Origin: Streptosporangium lutulentum
Lineage (GTDB): Bacteria; Actinomycetota; Actinomycetes; Streptosporangiales; Streptosporangiaceae
DNA: 64,000 nucleotides
Assembly: GCF_030811455.1 (NCBI RefSeq)
Contig: NZ_JAUSQU010000001.1
Span: 8,184,001-8,248,000, forward strand
Direction of reading: 5' to 3'
In this document: piece after piece, positions 34,523 through 42,566 of the stretch
Position numbering within the stretch: position 1 is the stretch's first letter
Layout: the number at the start of each line of letters is the position of its first letter
Notes under the pieces: generated by a model
Told to the model about the DNA's origin: nothing
The model's database searches: none
Seen by the model: the letters and a program-made list of their open reading frames with translations, nothing else
Program-made: the position numbers and the translations under genes

Positions 34523-34722
34523 CAGAGCCTGCCGAGACCGAGACCGAGGCCGGGGGCGGAGGTGCGGGCCTCGTCCGGTGCCGCCCGCATCGCTGTCACC
34601 GGTGTCGTCGCCGTGGACGGAGCGGCGGACGCCTGGCCGGTCGTCGCGACCCCCGGAAGAGGGATGAGCGCGGGTGAGGCCGGAGCCGAGAGCGTGGGGC
34701 GTCGGATGAGCTGGATGGGCAT
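34522..34722 (-). CDS. Small ORF translationally coupled to the PBP gene
   Basis: A 66-residue polypeptide rich in Ala, Pro and Thr, opening MPIQLIRRPTLSAPASPALIPLPG and ending GLGLGLGRL. GGAAGG precedes the ATG by 7 nt, and its stop shares one base with the PBP start (TGATG). The coupling suggests that it is translated, either as a leader controlling the PBP or as a peptide of its own. No signal peptide or known family is evident. It is divergent from the LysR gene. Confidence 0.5.
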   Translation of the reverse strand: MPIQLIRRPTLSAPASPALIPLPGVATTGQASAAPSTATTPVTAMRAAPDEARTSAPGLGLGLGRL

Positions 34723-34815
34723 GCGATGCCTTCCGGGCGTGGATTGGATGCGACGGGAAGTATCGCGCCGTCGCTTGATGCCGTCAAAGACGGAAATAGT
34801 CGCCTCCATGCTGAA

Positions 34816-35742
34816 ATGGCATACGCTTGCGTCGTGGACGTCCTCGGAGCGTGGAGAGCGTTCCTCAACGTGAGCGAGCGGGGGAGCTTCACGGAGGGCG
34901 CGGCGGCCACGCGGGTGCCGCAGTCGGTCGCGAGCCGCCGGATCGCCGCCCTGGAGAGGCACCTCGGGGAGCGGTTGTTCGATCGGTCGTCGCGCGGGGC
35001 GATGCTCACCCAGTTCGGCCGTGACATGCTGCCCTCGGCGAAGCGTCTCGTGCGCCTGGCCGACGACATGGAGCACGAAGCGGAACGAGCCAAGCTCAAT
35101 CCCCTTCGCCTCGCCGTTCCTGACATCTGCACGGTGCACGATCTGGCACGGCTCGACGCGGAGGCGCGCCGGAACGGCATCTACCTCGATCTTCATGCCG
35201 CCGCGCCGGCCGGACGGACGGAACTCGTCCGATCTCGCGAGGTCCGCGCCGCCCTCGCGGCGGTACCGCCGACCGACGCGGTCTGGTCCGTGGAGCTCGG
35301 GCTCGCCGGGGCCACGGACCTCCCCGCGGAAACCGTCTTCGTCGAGTTCCTCCGGGTCGGCCGAGCCGCGCAGTCGTCGAGGAGGAGCCGGATCTGGATC
35401 CAGCCCGAGGACGACGTCCCCCACATCCGCGACCGGATGTTCCGGATTCGAGACGCCGTCGGTCTCCAGCCCGCGCAGGTCACCGTCTCGGCCACGCTCA
35501 CCGCCGCCACCGCGGAGGTCCTCGGCTCGGCGGACCTCCTCCTGTGCTCGCCCAAGCAGGCCGAGGAGTTGGGGCTGCACTGGCGCCCCGTCGGCGAGAT
35601 CCACCTCGTCCGCGGCTTCGACGTCTCCGCCGCCGTCGGGGACGACGCGGAGCGCATCCGGACCCGGCTGTGGCAGGCGATCGCTCGCTGCCTGGGCGCG
35701 CGTGACCAGGAGGAAGGGACACCGTCATGGTCGAGAGCCTGA
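34816..35742 (+). CDS. LysR-family transcriptional regulator
   Basis: A 308-residue regulator. The N-terminal HTH reads WRAFLNVSERGSFTEGAAATRVPQSVASRRIAALERHLGERLFDRSS, followed by a periplasmic-binding-like effector domain. ATG 34816 is used; GTG 34834 is a possible leaderless alternative. The stop overlaps the beta-lactamase-like gene by 16 nt, and the gene is divergent from the small ORF/PBP pair, a layout recalling AmpR-type control of wall enzymes. Confidence 0.87.
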   Translation: MAYACVVDVLGAWRAFLNVSERGSFTEGAAATRVPQSVASRRIAALERHLGERLFDRSSRGAMLTQFGRDMLPSAKRLVRLADDMEHEAERAKLNPLRLAVPDICTVHDLARLDAEARRNGIYLDLHAAAPAGRTELVRSREVRAALAAVPPTDAVWSVELGLAGATDLPAETVFVEFLRVGRAAQSSRRSRIWIQPEDDVPHIRDRMFRIRDAVGLQPAQVTVSATLTAATAEVLGSADLLLCSPKQAEELGLHWRPVGEIHLVRGFDVSAAVGDDAERIRTRLWQAIARCLGARDQEEGTPSWSRA

Positions 35743-36626
35743 TCCGTGAACTCCGGCGGACGCTCGACGACGCCGGGTTGAGCGGATCGTTCCTGGTCCG
35801 GGACCTGCATTCAGGCGACGAGGTCGGTATCGAGCCGGACCTGGAGTTCCCGATCGCCTCACTCGTCAAGGTCCCGCTCGCCGTCGCGACGCTGGAACGC
35901 ATCCGGAAGGGTGAACTCGACGGCTCCACGCAGATCCTGGTGCGACCAGGCCGGATCACCACTCCGGGACCGACCGGGCTGAGCAGGTTCAGGCACCCCG
36001 CCCGGATCGCCGTCGACGACCTGCTCTACCTCAGCACCGCCGTGAGCGACGGCACGGCGTCGGACGCGCTGTTCGCCCTCACCTCGCCCGCCGAGGTCTC
36101 GGAGACGCTGCGCGGGCTGGGGCTCCACGGCATCGCGGTGCGCCACACCATGCAAGAGCTGGTCGAGACCCCGGCGGAACGTCTCGACCCGGACAACACC
36201 CATCTGGCCTACTTCCTCGCCATCGAAGCGGGGACGGCCGGGAGGGGACATCGCCTCCCGCAGCTCGACGTGACCCGCGCGAACGCGGGATCCGCGCGAG
36301 CGCTCATGAACCTCCTGCAGGCACTGTGGACCCCGTCCTCGATCGACCCGGGGGTCAGCGAGCGGGTGCGGACCCTCATGGCCGCCAACCTCCTGCGGCA
36401 TCGGCTGGCGCCCGATTTCAGCTCCGACGCCTCGAAGTGGTCCTCCAAGACCGGGACTCTTCTCAACCTCCGCCACGAGATCGGCGTCGTCGAGCACGCC
36501 GACGGCCAGGTCTTCGGGGTCGCCGTCCTCACCGAGTCTCGGGTGCCGGCCATCAGCCAGCCCGGGGCCGAGGCGCTCATGGCGCAGGTCGCGCGTACGC
36601 TCCGCGATCGGCTACGACACGTGTGA
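35727..36626 (+). CDS. Class A beta-lactamase-like serine hydrolase, cytoplasmic form
   Basis: A 299-residue protein of the beta-lactamase fold. SxxK is in FPIASLVKVPLA, SDG replaces the usual SDN loop (STAVSDGTASD) and KTG is in SSKTGTLLN. There is no signal peptide, so an exported beta-lactamase is unlikely unless translation begins elsewhere. It overlaps the LysR gene and is probably co-transcribed. Substrate may be a cytoplasmic ester or amide, or recycled wall peptides. Confidence 0.85.
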   Translation: MVESLIRELRRTLDDAGLSGSFLVRDLHSGDEVGIEPDLEFPIASLVKVPLAVATLERIRKGELDGSTQILVRPGRITTPGPTGLSRFRHPARIAVDDLLYLSTAVSDGTASDALFALTSPAEVSETLRGLGLHGIAVRHTMQELVETPAERLDPDNTHLAYFLAIEAGTAGRGHRLPQLDVTRANAGSARALMNLLQALWTPSSIDPGVSERVRTLMAANLLRHRLAPDFSSDASKWSSKTGTLLNLRHEIGVVEHADGQVFGVAVLTESRVPAISQPGAEALMAQVARTLRDRLRHV

Positions 36627-36631
36627 ACGCC

Positions 36632-36659
36632 CCGTGCCGTCTCGGAACTCACGGCACGG
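36632..36659. terminator. Hairpin between convergent genes
   Basis: CCGTGCCGT pairs with ACGGCACGG around a 10-nt loop, six bp after the beta-lactamase-like stop. Confidence 0.55.
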
Positions 36660-36734
36660 CGCCCGGACCCGCGGCGGCGAACGCAGGGATTCGCACCCCC
36701 GAGGTCGATCAGGAACGGAGTCGACCGGCGCCGT

Positions 36735-38186
36735 TCATGACCGCGCGGGCGGCCGATCGGCGTCCATCAGCGGCAGGCGAAGGACGAACCGGGCTCCTCG
36801 GGCCGAGTCCTCGATCCGCAGGCTTCCGCGGTGGACCTCGGCGGCCGTCCGGGAGATGGCAAGGCCGAGCCCGTTGCCCTTGGGGTCGCGGCGCCGTCCG
36901 TCGCTCAGGCGGACGAAGGGCTCGAAGACGCGTTCGCGGTCCTTCGGGGCGATGCCGTCACCGTCGTCGGTCACGGTCACCACCGCCTGGCCGTCCGAGC
37001 CCGCCGCGGTGACCTCGACGATCGTGGCGGCGTGTCGCTGCGCGTTGAACAGGAGGTTGCTCAGGATTCCGATCAACTGGATCCGGTTGCCGAGAACCTT
37101 CACCTCACCGTGGGTGCGGACGCGCACGGGAACGTCTCCGACCCGTGCGGAGGCTTCGTCCCTCACCAGCGCGCCGAGGTCGATCGGCTCGGGCGGGGCC
37201 GGGGTGACGGTTTGGACGCGGGCGAGCGACAGCAGGTCGTCGATGATCGCCCGAAGCCGTTCCGTGGTGGACAGCGACGTCCTGATGGTGTCTCGCGGAT
37301 CCACGTCGTCCGGATACAGCAGCGCCTCCTCCAGCTGCGTCTGCAGGCCGGCGACCGGGTTTTTGAGCTCGTGGGAGGCGACCGAGGCGAAATGACGCTG
37401 GTACGTCGCCGACTCCTCCAGCCGGGCCAGGGTCTGGTTGGCGGTGTGGGCGAGCTGCGCGATCTCGTCACAACCGGGCGGCTGGGGCACCCGCAGACTC
37501 AGGTCGGTCACCGTGATCTCGGCCATCCTCGCGCGGATCGCCCTCACGGGGTCCAGCGCGCGGCCCACCGTCCACCAGGTCCCCCAGGTCGCCAGGGCGG
37601 CGATCAGCGCGACTCCGGCGGCGATGAAGAGCTCCAGGAGATGTTCGGCCAGAAGGGGCGGCTGGGCCGTTCCGGCGAGGACATAGTGGGGTTCGCCCTG
37701 CCAGAAGACGCGGGTCTCCAGGGGAGGGATCCGGAGGGCGGTGAGCACGACGCACCCGCTGCGGGGGGAACACTCGGTGCGGTGCTGGACCGGGTCGTAG
37801 AGAGGGGGCCGCAGGGTGCTCATGAACGGCCGGCTCGCCGCCTCCGGGCTGGCCGCCAGCACCCGGCCGTGGGAGTCGACGAGCTGGAGGAGGTCGATGC
37901 GGGCCTTGGGAGTCAGATGCGAGGTGCTGCCGGCCTGCCACCCGGTCACGTAGGTGGCGGCGCGCAGGGACTCCTGGAAGAGGCCATCCTCGATCTTGGT
38001 CCGGATCGCGAGGTCCAGGCCGACTCCGATCACCATGAGGACGATCAGGGACAGGATCCCGGCGACCAGAGTGAAGCGTGCCTGAATCGAGTGTGGACGC
38101 AGATGACGTAACAACGCCTGCCCTCCCAAGATGGTCCTTGCTTTCCGTCGCCCCGTCTCTTTGTCATATGTCCAGGTCAAAGGCAT
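36735..38186 (-). CDS. Sensor histidine kinase without an adjacent regulator
   Basis: A kinase of up to 483 residues. It has two membrane helices (VAGILSLIVLMVIGVGLDL, LFIAAGVALIAALATWGTWW) around an extracytoplasmic sensor with paired Cys (TECSPRSGC), a HAMP domain, the H-box SVASHELKNPVAGL, and ATP-binding boxes NLLFNAQRH, VTDDGDGIAPKD and GNGLGLAIS. The true start could lie some 35 codons inside. No response-regulator gene is adjacent: the next gene upstream is a glycosidase and the next downstream is convergent, so its partner is elsewhere. Confidence 0.9.
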   Translation of the reverse strand: MPLTWTYDKETGRRKARTILGGQALLRHLRPHSIQARFTLVAGILSLIVLMVIGVGLDLAIRTKIEDGLFQESLRAATYVTGWQAGSTSHLTPKARIDLLQLVDSHGRVLAASPEAASRPFMSTLRPPLYDPVQHRTECSPRSGCVVLTALRIPPLETRVFWQGEPHYVLAGTAQPPLLAEHLLELFIAAGVALIAALATWGTWWTVGRALDPVRAIRARMAEITVTDLSLRVPQPPGCDEIAQLAHTANQTLARLEESATYQRHFASVASHELKNPVAGLQTQLEEALLYPDDVDPRDTIRTSLSTTERLRAIIDDLLSLARVQTVTPAPPEPIDLGALVRDEASARVGDVPVRVRTHGEVKVLGNRIQLIGILSNLLFNAQRHAATIVEVTAAGSDGQAVVTVTDDGDGIAPKDRERVFEPFVRLSDGRRRDPKGNGLGLAISRTAAEVHRGSLRIEDSARGARFVLRLPLMDADRPPARS

Positions 38187-38438
38187 TAGAAAAAGATTAT
38201 CCAGAGATTTGGCGAACGACAGACAAAGAGCTGATCGTCGGCATGAATATACGATTACATGCCCTTATTTATGCCAATGTTTGGAGTGCTCTTTACCCTG
38301 GGGAGGGCCCTGTTCCAGTAAAGGGTGACATCGGCGGGCCTCCTTCGCGCGTCGGCCGCCTCGGCGTTCCGCTCGTCCGGCGGGGAGGGGCCGTGGTGCG
38401 CGTCCGGCCTCAAGCGCCGTAGGAGACCAAGAGCGGGC
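38187..38438. other. AT-rich intergenic block
   Basis: The 38187-38330 part is clearly AT-rich for this genome. A plus-strand frame here lacks a ribosome site. Probably the kinase promoter or inserted DNA. Confidence 0.4.
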
Positions 38439-38462
38439 GCCCCCGTAGGAGCCGCCCGCTCT
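38430..38462. terminator. Hairpin between the kinase and the glycosidase
   Basis: AGAGCGGGCG pairs perfectly with CGCCCGCTCT around a 13-nt loop. It overlaps the tandem repeat. Confidence 0.5.
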
Positions 38463-38519
38463 TCCTCGTCCATCGCGACGCCCCTGTAGGAGCGCCCGCT
38501 CTTCCTCGTTCGTCGCGAC
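38439..38519. repeat. Tandem duplication of a ~41-bp unit
   Basis: The unit GCCCCCGTAGGAGCCGCCCG... at 38439-38479 is repeated at 38480-38519 with a few differences, duplicating one hairpin arm. It lies in the gap after the glycosidase gene. Confidence 0.8.
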
Positions 38520-38584
38520 GCCCCCGCCACCCGGTGCCCGTGTGCGGAGGGCCGGGACCTGGGCGGCGTACGGACTCGCTCAGG

Positions 38585-40480
38585 TCAGGACATCGTCCAC
38601 TTCTGGTTCGCGCCGCCGGTGCAGTCCCACAGCTGGAGGCGGGTGCCGTCGGCGCCGGTGTTGCCCGTGACGTCCACGCACCTGTTGGTCGCGGGGTTCA
38701 CCAGGTCCCTGGTCGCCGCGTTGTAGGTCCACTGCTGGTTGGCGCCGCCGAAACACGACCACAGCTGGAGCCGGCTGCCGTTGGCCGTGCCGTTGTCGAC
38801 GACGTCCAGGCACTTGCCGAGCACGCGGAGCGTGCCGTCGCCGGGACGGGTCCACTGCTGGGCGGTGGTGCCGTTGCAGGTGTAGAGCTGAACGGCGGTG
38901 CCGTCGGCGTTGCTGCCGCCCGCGACGTCCATGCACTTGCCGGCCAGGCCGGTGACGGTGCCGCCCGTACCCCCGGGACCGCCGGGACCGCCGCTGCCGG
39001 GGGTCCCGGCCCAGGTGAAGGTGGCGGTGGTGCGGGCCGGCAGGGAGTAGACGAAGGACTGGTCGCCCCAGTTGACGCGGACGGACTGGGCCGAGGTGCC
39101 GCGGTTGTGCGCGATCAGGGCCTTGGAACCGTCGGGGTTGCGCCAGGCGACGTTCTGGATCGTGCCGTTGGCGGTGGAGTCGATCCGGTACGCCCCGGGC
39201 CTGACGAACTTCGTGAGGTGGCCGGTCGTGTAGTACTCGATGGTGTAGTCGACCTGGCCCGCGCGGGAGCCGCCCTCCTGGACGGTGATCAGGCCGGTGC
39301 AGGTGCCGCAGCCGCCGTTGTGCGGGCCCATGCCCTGGTTGAGCGCGAGGCTCCACTTGACGAGGCTGCCGCTCCAGTTGCGGGCGTAGTTGACGATGTC
39401 GGAGAGATCGTCGTTGTGCTGGTTGCCGACCCAGGTGCCGCCCGAGTGCTCGGTGCTGAACTGGCGTACGGCCGGATACTGGTTGTGGACCTGCGTGCCG
39501 ATCGCGGGGTCGCCGCCGTAGCCGTGCCAGGCGATGCCGCCGAACAGCGGGTCGTTGCGCACGGCCGCGTCGTTCAGCACGCCGGCGCCCATGCCCGCGT
39601 AGTCGCCGTAGTTCCAGTCGTGGACGAGGACCTTGGTCGTGATGCCCGCGGCCCGGAAGGCCGGGTAGACGTGGTTCTTGGTGAACTCGGCCAGCCCGGA
39701 CGAGTTCCAGCTCATGCCGGGGTAGTTCATCGCGGTCGGGTTGCCCGCCTGGCAGCAGTTGGGCTCGTTCTGCACCGAGATGTAGTTCACCGGGACGCCG
39801 GCGGCCTGGTAGCTCTGGATGTACTTGACCAGGTACTGGGCGTACATGGGGTAGTACTCGAACTTGAGCCAGCCCATCTGGTCCATCCGGCCGTTGTCCT
39901 TCATCCAGCCGGGGGCGCTCCACGGCACGCCCTTGACGCGCAGCTCCGGGTTGAGCGACCTGGCCTGCTGGGTGAGCAGGCGCACGTTGGTGTCGTACCC
40001 GTTGACTCCGAAGTCGTTGAGGTCGCAGCAGGTGTCGTCGAGGGAGACGTTGCCGGGCCGGGAGAGGTCGGAGGCGCCGATCGGGTTGCGCACGAACGAC
40101 AGGCCGATGCCGTCGGTGGGGTGGAAGAGCTTGCGCATCACGGTGTCACGGGTGGCCGCGCTGATCGGACCGCCGCGCAGCAGGTAGGCGGTGGTGTCGG
40201 TGATCGAGGCTCCGCCGCCTTCGAACTGCTGGTAGGTGGTGCCCTCGTTGACGGTGATGGTGTGGTTCGCGCCGCCGCCGGCGGGACCGAAGGCGATGGG
40301 TGACTGCTGCTGAAGACCTCGCGTGACGGTCCGGCCGCCCGCGTCGGAGGTGGTGGTGAGCCAGATGTTCACGGGCTCACCCGCGGCGAGGGCGGGTGAG
40401 GCGCCGACGGGCCCCGCCACCAGCAGGGCGGTGACGCAGGCGACGGCCAGGGTCAGAGCCCGGCGAGGAGGTCGAAACAC
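38585..40480 (-). CDS. Secreted GH30 glycosidase with CBM13 lectin domain
   Basis: A 631-residue exported enzyme. The signal peptide is LTLAVACVTALLVAGPVGASPALA. The GH30 barrel opens with YQQFEGGGASITDTTAYLL; the acid/base Glu is in ISVQNEPNCC and the nucleophile Glu in QFSTEHSGGTW. After a Gly/Pro linker, the last ~120 residues form a ricin-type beta-trefoil with QQWT/QKWT repeats. GTG 40480 follows AAAAGGA. GH30 enzymes cleave beta-glucans, glucosylceramide or xylan; the substrate here is open. A LacI gene lies just upstream. Confidence 0.92.
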   Translation of the reverse strand: MFRPPRRALTLAVACVTALLVAGPVGASPALAAGEPVNIWLTTTSDAGGRTVTRGLQQQSPIAFGPAGGGANHTITVNEGTTYQQFEGGGASITDTTAYLLRGGPISAATRDTVMRKLFHPTDGIGLSFVRNPIGASDLSRPGNVSLDDTCCDLNDFGVNGYDTNVRLLTQQARSLNPELRVKGVPWSAPGWMKDNGRMDQMGWLKFEYYPMYAQYLVKYIQSYQAAGVPVNYISVQNEPNCCQAGNPTAMNYPGMSWNSSGLAEFTKNHVYPAFRAAGITTKVLVHDWNYGDYAGMGAGVLNDAAVRNDPLFGGIAWHGYGGDPAIGTQVHNQYPAVRQFSTEHSGGTWVGNQHNDDLSDIVNYARNWSGSLVKWSLALNQGMGPHNGGCGTCTGLITVQEGGSRAGQVDYTIEYYTTGHLTKFVRPGAYRIDSTANGTIQNVAWRNPDGSKALIAHNRGTSAQSVRVNWGDQSFVYSLPARTTATFTWAGTPGSGGPGGPGGTGGTVTGLAGKCMDVAGGSNADGTAVQLYTCNGTTAQQWTRPGDGTLRVLGKCLDVVDNGTANGSRLQLWSCFGGANQQWTYNAATRDLVNPATNRCVDVTGNTGADGTRLQLWDCTGGANQKWTMS

Positions 40481-40582
40481 GGCAGGGGTCCTTTTCGGGG
40501 GGGACGATTGGGCCCGCGACGCCCCGGGCGGCTCGGATCGGATCGCGCGCGTCACCCTGGAAACCGTCGCTGTAACAAATGT

Positions 40583-40605
40583 AACAAGTAAGAAACTTAC
40601 CTGTT
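40583..40605. promoter_or_regulatory. LacI-type operator candidate
   Basis: AACAAGTAAG and CTTACCTGTT form an inverted repeat (one mismatch) around AAA, 103 bp upstream of the glycosidase. Two TGTAACAA repeats (40571-40578, 40580-40587) adjoin it. Confidence 0.6.
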
Positions 40606-40711
40606 GCAGCACAGGACAACACATAGTGAATTTGGTTGTCAAGGCCAGAGTTGACGCACTCTACGCGCGTCCCGAAGCGTGACCGCCGATGAAACAAATG
40701 AAACAAAGCGC

Positions 40712-41773
40712 TCAGCGGGGAGCGGGCCCGGTGGAGTCGCGAACGATCACGTCGGTCCCCAGGGAGACGTGCAGCGCCTCCAGCGTGTGCCGGCTGAGCA
40801 GTCGCATCAGCAGCGTGACCGCCATCCGGCCCATCTCCTGCAGAGGCTGGCGCACCGTGGTCAGCATCGGCAGGGTCGCCCGGCTGAGGTCGATGTCGTC
40901 GAAACCCGCGACCGACAGGTCGCCGGGGACGCTCAGGCCGCGCTCGGCCGCCGCCCACAGCGCGCCGACCGCCATCTTGTCGTTGAACGCGACCAGCGCC
41001 GTCGGCCGCTCCGGCAGATCGAGCAGTTCGCAGGCCGCGCGGTAGCCGTTCTCGGCGTTGGGCTCCAGCACGTTGCGGAGCAGCTCGGCCGACGGCAGGA
41101 CCCCGACGTCGGCCAGCGACGCGGTGTATCCGGCCAGCCTGGCCTCGCTGGGCAGCCACTTCACGGGACCGCCGATGATGCCGACCCGGCGGTGACCGAG
41201 CTCGACCACGTGCGCCATCAGCTTGCGCGCGCCCGCGAAGTGCGCGGCCGACACCGCCACGATGTCCTTGGGCGGAGGCGTCCTGGGGTCGATCACCACG
41301 AAGGGGAACCGGCGGTCCCGGAGCCGTACGAGCTCCTCGCCCGGCTCCGGGGGGAGGATCAGGATCGCTCCCGCGATGTCGGAGCGGCCGGGCAGGCCGG
41401 AGAGCGCCGGGCGCCGGGCCGACTCGCCGGTGCTCAGGATCATCTGCCCGCCGTGCAGCTCGACGGTCTCACCGATCGAGGAGACGATGAGCCCGAAATA
41501 GTCGGTCAGCAGATAGGGGCAGCGCACGTAGACCGTGCCGCCGGCCATCGTCTCCTGCGCGGCGCGAGGCCGGGGCGCCTGGTCCCCGAGGCGGCCGACG
41601 ACCTGTAACACCAGCTCCCGGGTGTGCGGGGCGACGTTGGACTGCCCGTTCAGGACCCGGGAGACGGTGGCGATCGACAGGCCCGTCTCCGCCGCGATGT
41701 CGCGCACGGTCGCGCGCATCCCGGGCCTAGCCAATCGTCGCCCCCTGGTAGCCGTGTCCCTGGTCGTCAGCAT
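40712..41773 (-). CDS. LacI-family transcriptional regulator
   Basis: A ~353-residue repressor. The HTH reads ATVRDIAAETGLSIATVSRVLNGQSNVAPHTRELV, followed by a sugar-binding periplasmic-protein-like domain (GHRRVGIIGGP, ALVAFNDKMAVGAL, DLSVAGFDDIDLSR, TTVRQP). ATG 41773 is used; ATG 41719 would remove an 18-residue basic extension. It lies upstream of and in the same direction as the GH30 gene and probably controls it in response to an oligosaccharide. Confidence 0.92.
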   Translation of the reverse strand: MLTTRDTATRGRRLARPGMRATVRDIAAETGLSIATVSRVLNGQSNVAPHTRELVLQVVGRLGDQAPRPRAAQETMAGGTVYVRCPYLLTDYFGLIVSSIGETVELHGGQMILSTGESARRPALSGLPGRSDIAGAILILPPEPGEELVRLRDRRFPFVVIDPRTPPPKDIVAVSAAHFAGARKLMAHVVELGHRRVGIIGGPVKWLPSEARLAGYTASLADVGVLPSAELLRNVLEPNAENGYRAACELLDLPERPTALVAFNDKMAVGALWAAAERGLSVPGDLSVAGFDDIDLSRATLPMLTTVRQPLQEMGRMAVTLLMRLLSRHTLEALHVSLGTDVIVRDSTGPAPR

Positions 41774-42038
41774 AACCACCGGCGGCGACGGGGAGCCCGG
41801 AGACGACGGGTCCGCGTTCGAACCGGTCCGCGCGGGCGTCCTTCAGGGGACGCGGCTCCCCGCCGAAGCCGGTGGTGACCGTACTCCGACGGTGGGCCGG
41901 CCGCAGTGACGTCCCAGCTCACGAGGGGTCCGGAATTGGTTGAGCTTTGCCCCGTTTTGAAGTTGTTTGTAACACTTGGGGGTCTCGGACCACTTCCTCG
42001 TGTCGGAACACAACACCCGGGACGAAGGGGGGCCGGCG
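41774..42038. other. Divergent promoter region, LacI/ECF sigma
   Basis: No gene. A TTTGTAACACTTGG segment near 41966-41980 resembles a -35-like AAC motif of ECF promoters (TGTAAC), so the sigma gene may be autoregulated. Confidence 0.35.
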
Positions 42039-42566
42039 GTGACGGATGATTCTCAGCGGTTCACCACCATGTATGACGAGTGCCGGCAGCGAGTATGGGC
42101 CTACGTGGTCAGCCAGGCGGGCCGGCAGGTGGCGGATGAGGTGGTGAGCGAGACATTCGCGATCGCCTGGCGGCGGTTCGACGATGTGCCGGAGCCCGCC
42201 CTGCCGTGGCTGCTCGGGGTCGCCCGCAACGTGCTGCGCGACAACATTCGCGCCGAGATCAGGCGCGAGTCGCTCGCCGGCGAGCTGCGTGCCTGGACCG
42301 AGGAGGATCACGCCGAGCGGGTGGCCGAGCGGCTGGCCGTTCTCAAGGCGATGACCTCCCTGACCCAGGACGAGCGCGAACTTCTGATCCTCGTGGCCTG
42401 GCAGGGACTCAGCCCGCGCGACGCGGCCCGCGTCGTCGGATGCTCTCCGGCGGCCTTCCGCGTGCGGCTGCACCGCGCCCGCAAGCGGCTGGTCCAGGCG
42501 ATGAAGGCGGCACCGTCGGTCCGCTCCCGGTCCCGGGTGCGCAATCTCAGTGAGGAGTGGTCATGA
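42039..42566 (+). CDS. ECF-family RNA polymerase sigma factor
   Basis: A 175-residue sigma factor. Region 2 contains MYDECRQRVWAYVVSQAGRQVADEVVSETFAIAWRRFDDVPEPALPWLLGVARN, and region 4 contains LTQDERELLILVAWQGLSPRDAARVVGCSPAAFRVRLHRARKRL. GTG 42039 follows GAAGGGGGG. The stop overlaps the next ATG (ATGA), coupling it to a membrane-anchored partner that probably serves as anti-sigma factor or effector. Confidence 0.93.
   Translation: MTDDSQRFTTMYDECRQRVWAYVVSQAGRQVADEVVSETFAIAWRRFDDVPEPALPWLLGVARNVLRDNIRAEIRRESLAGELRAWTEEDHAERVAERLAVLKAMTSLTQDERELLILVAWQGLSPRDAARVVGCSPAAFRVRLHRARKRLVQAMKAAPSVRSRSRVRNLSEEWS

Noticed and set aside
38078-38422. 114-codon plus-strand ORF in the AT-rich block
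   Set aside because: It begins antisense to the kinase gene, lacks a ribosome site and changes composition midway.
38585-40303. 589-codon plus-strand frame opposite the GH30 gene
   Set aside because: Val/Gly/Asp/Arg-rich shadow of the glycosidase with no motif.
40490-40642. Longer GH30 start upstream of GTG 40480
   Set aside because: It would add a Cys- and Thr-rich segment before a perfectly placed signal peptide and would run through the operator.
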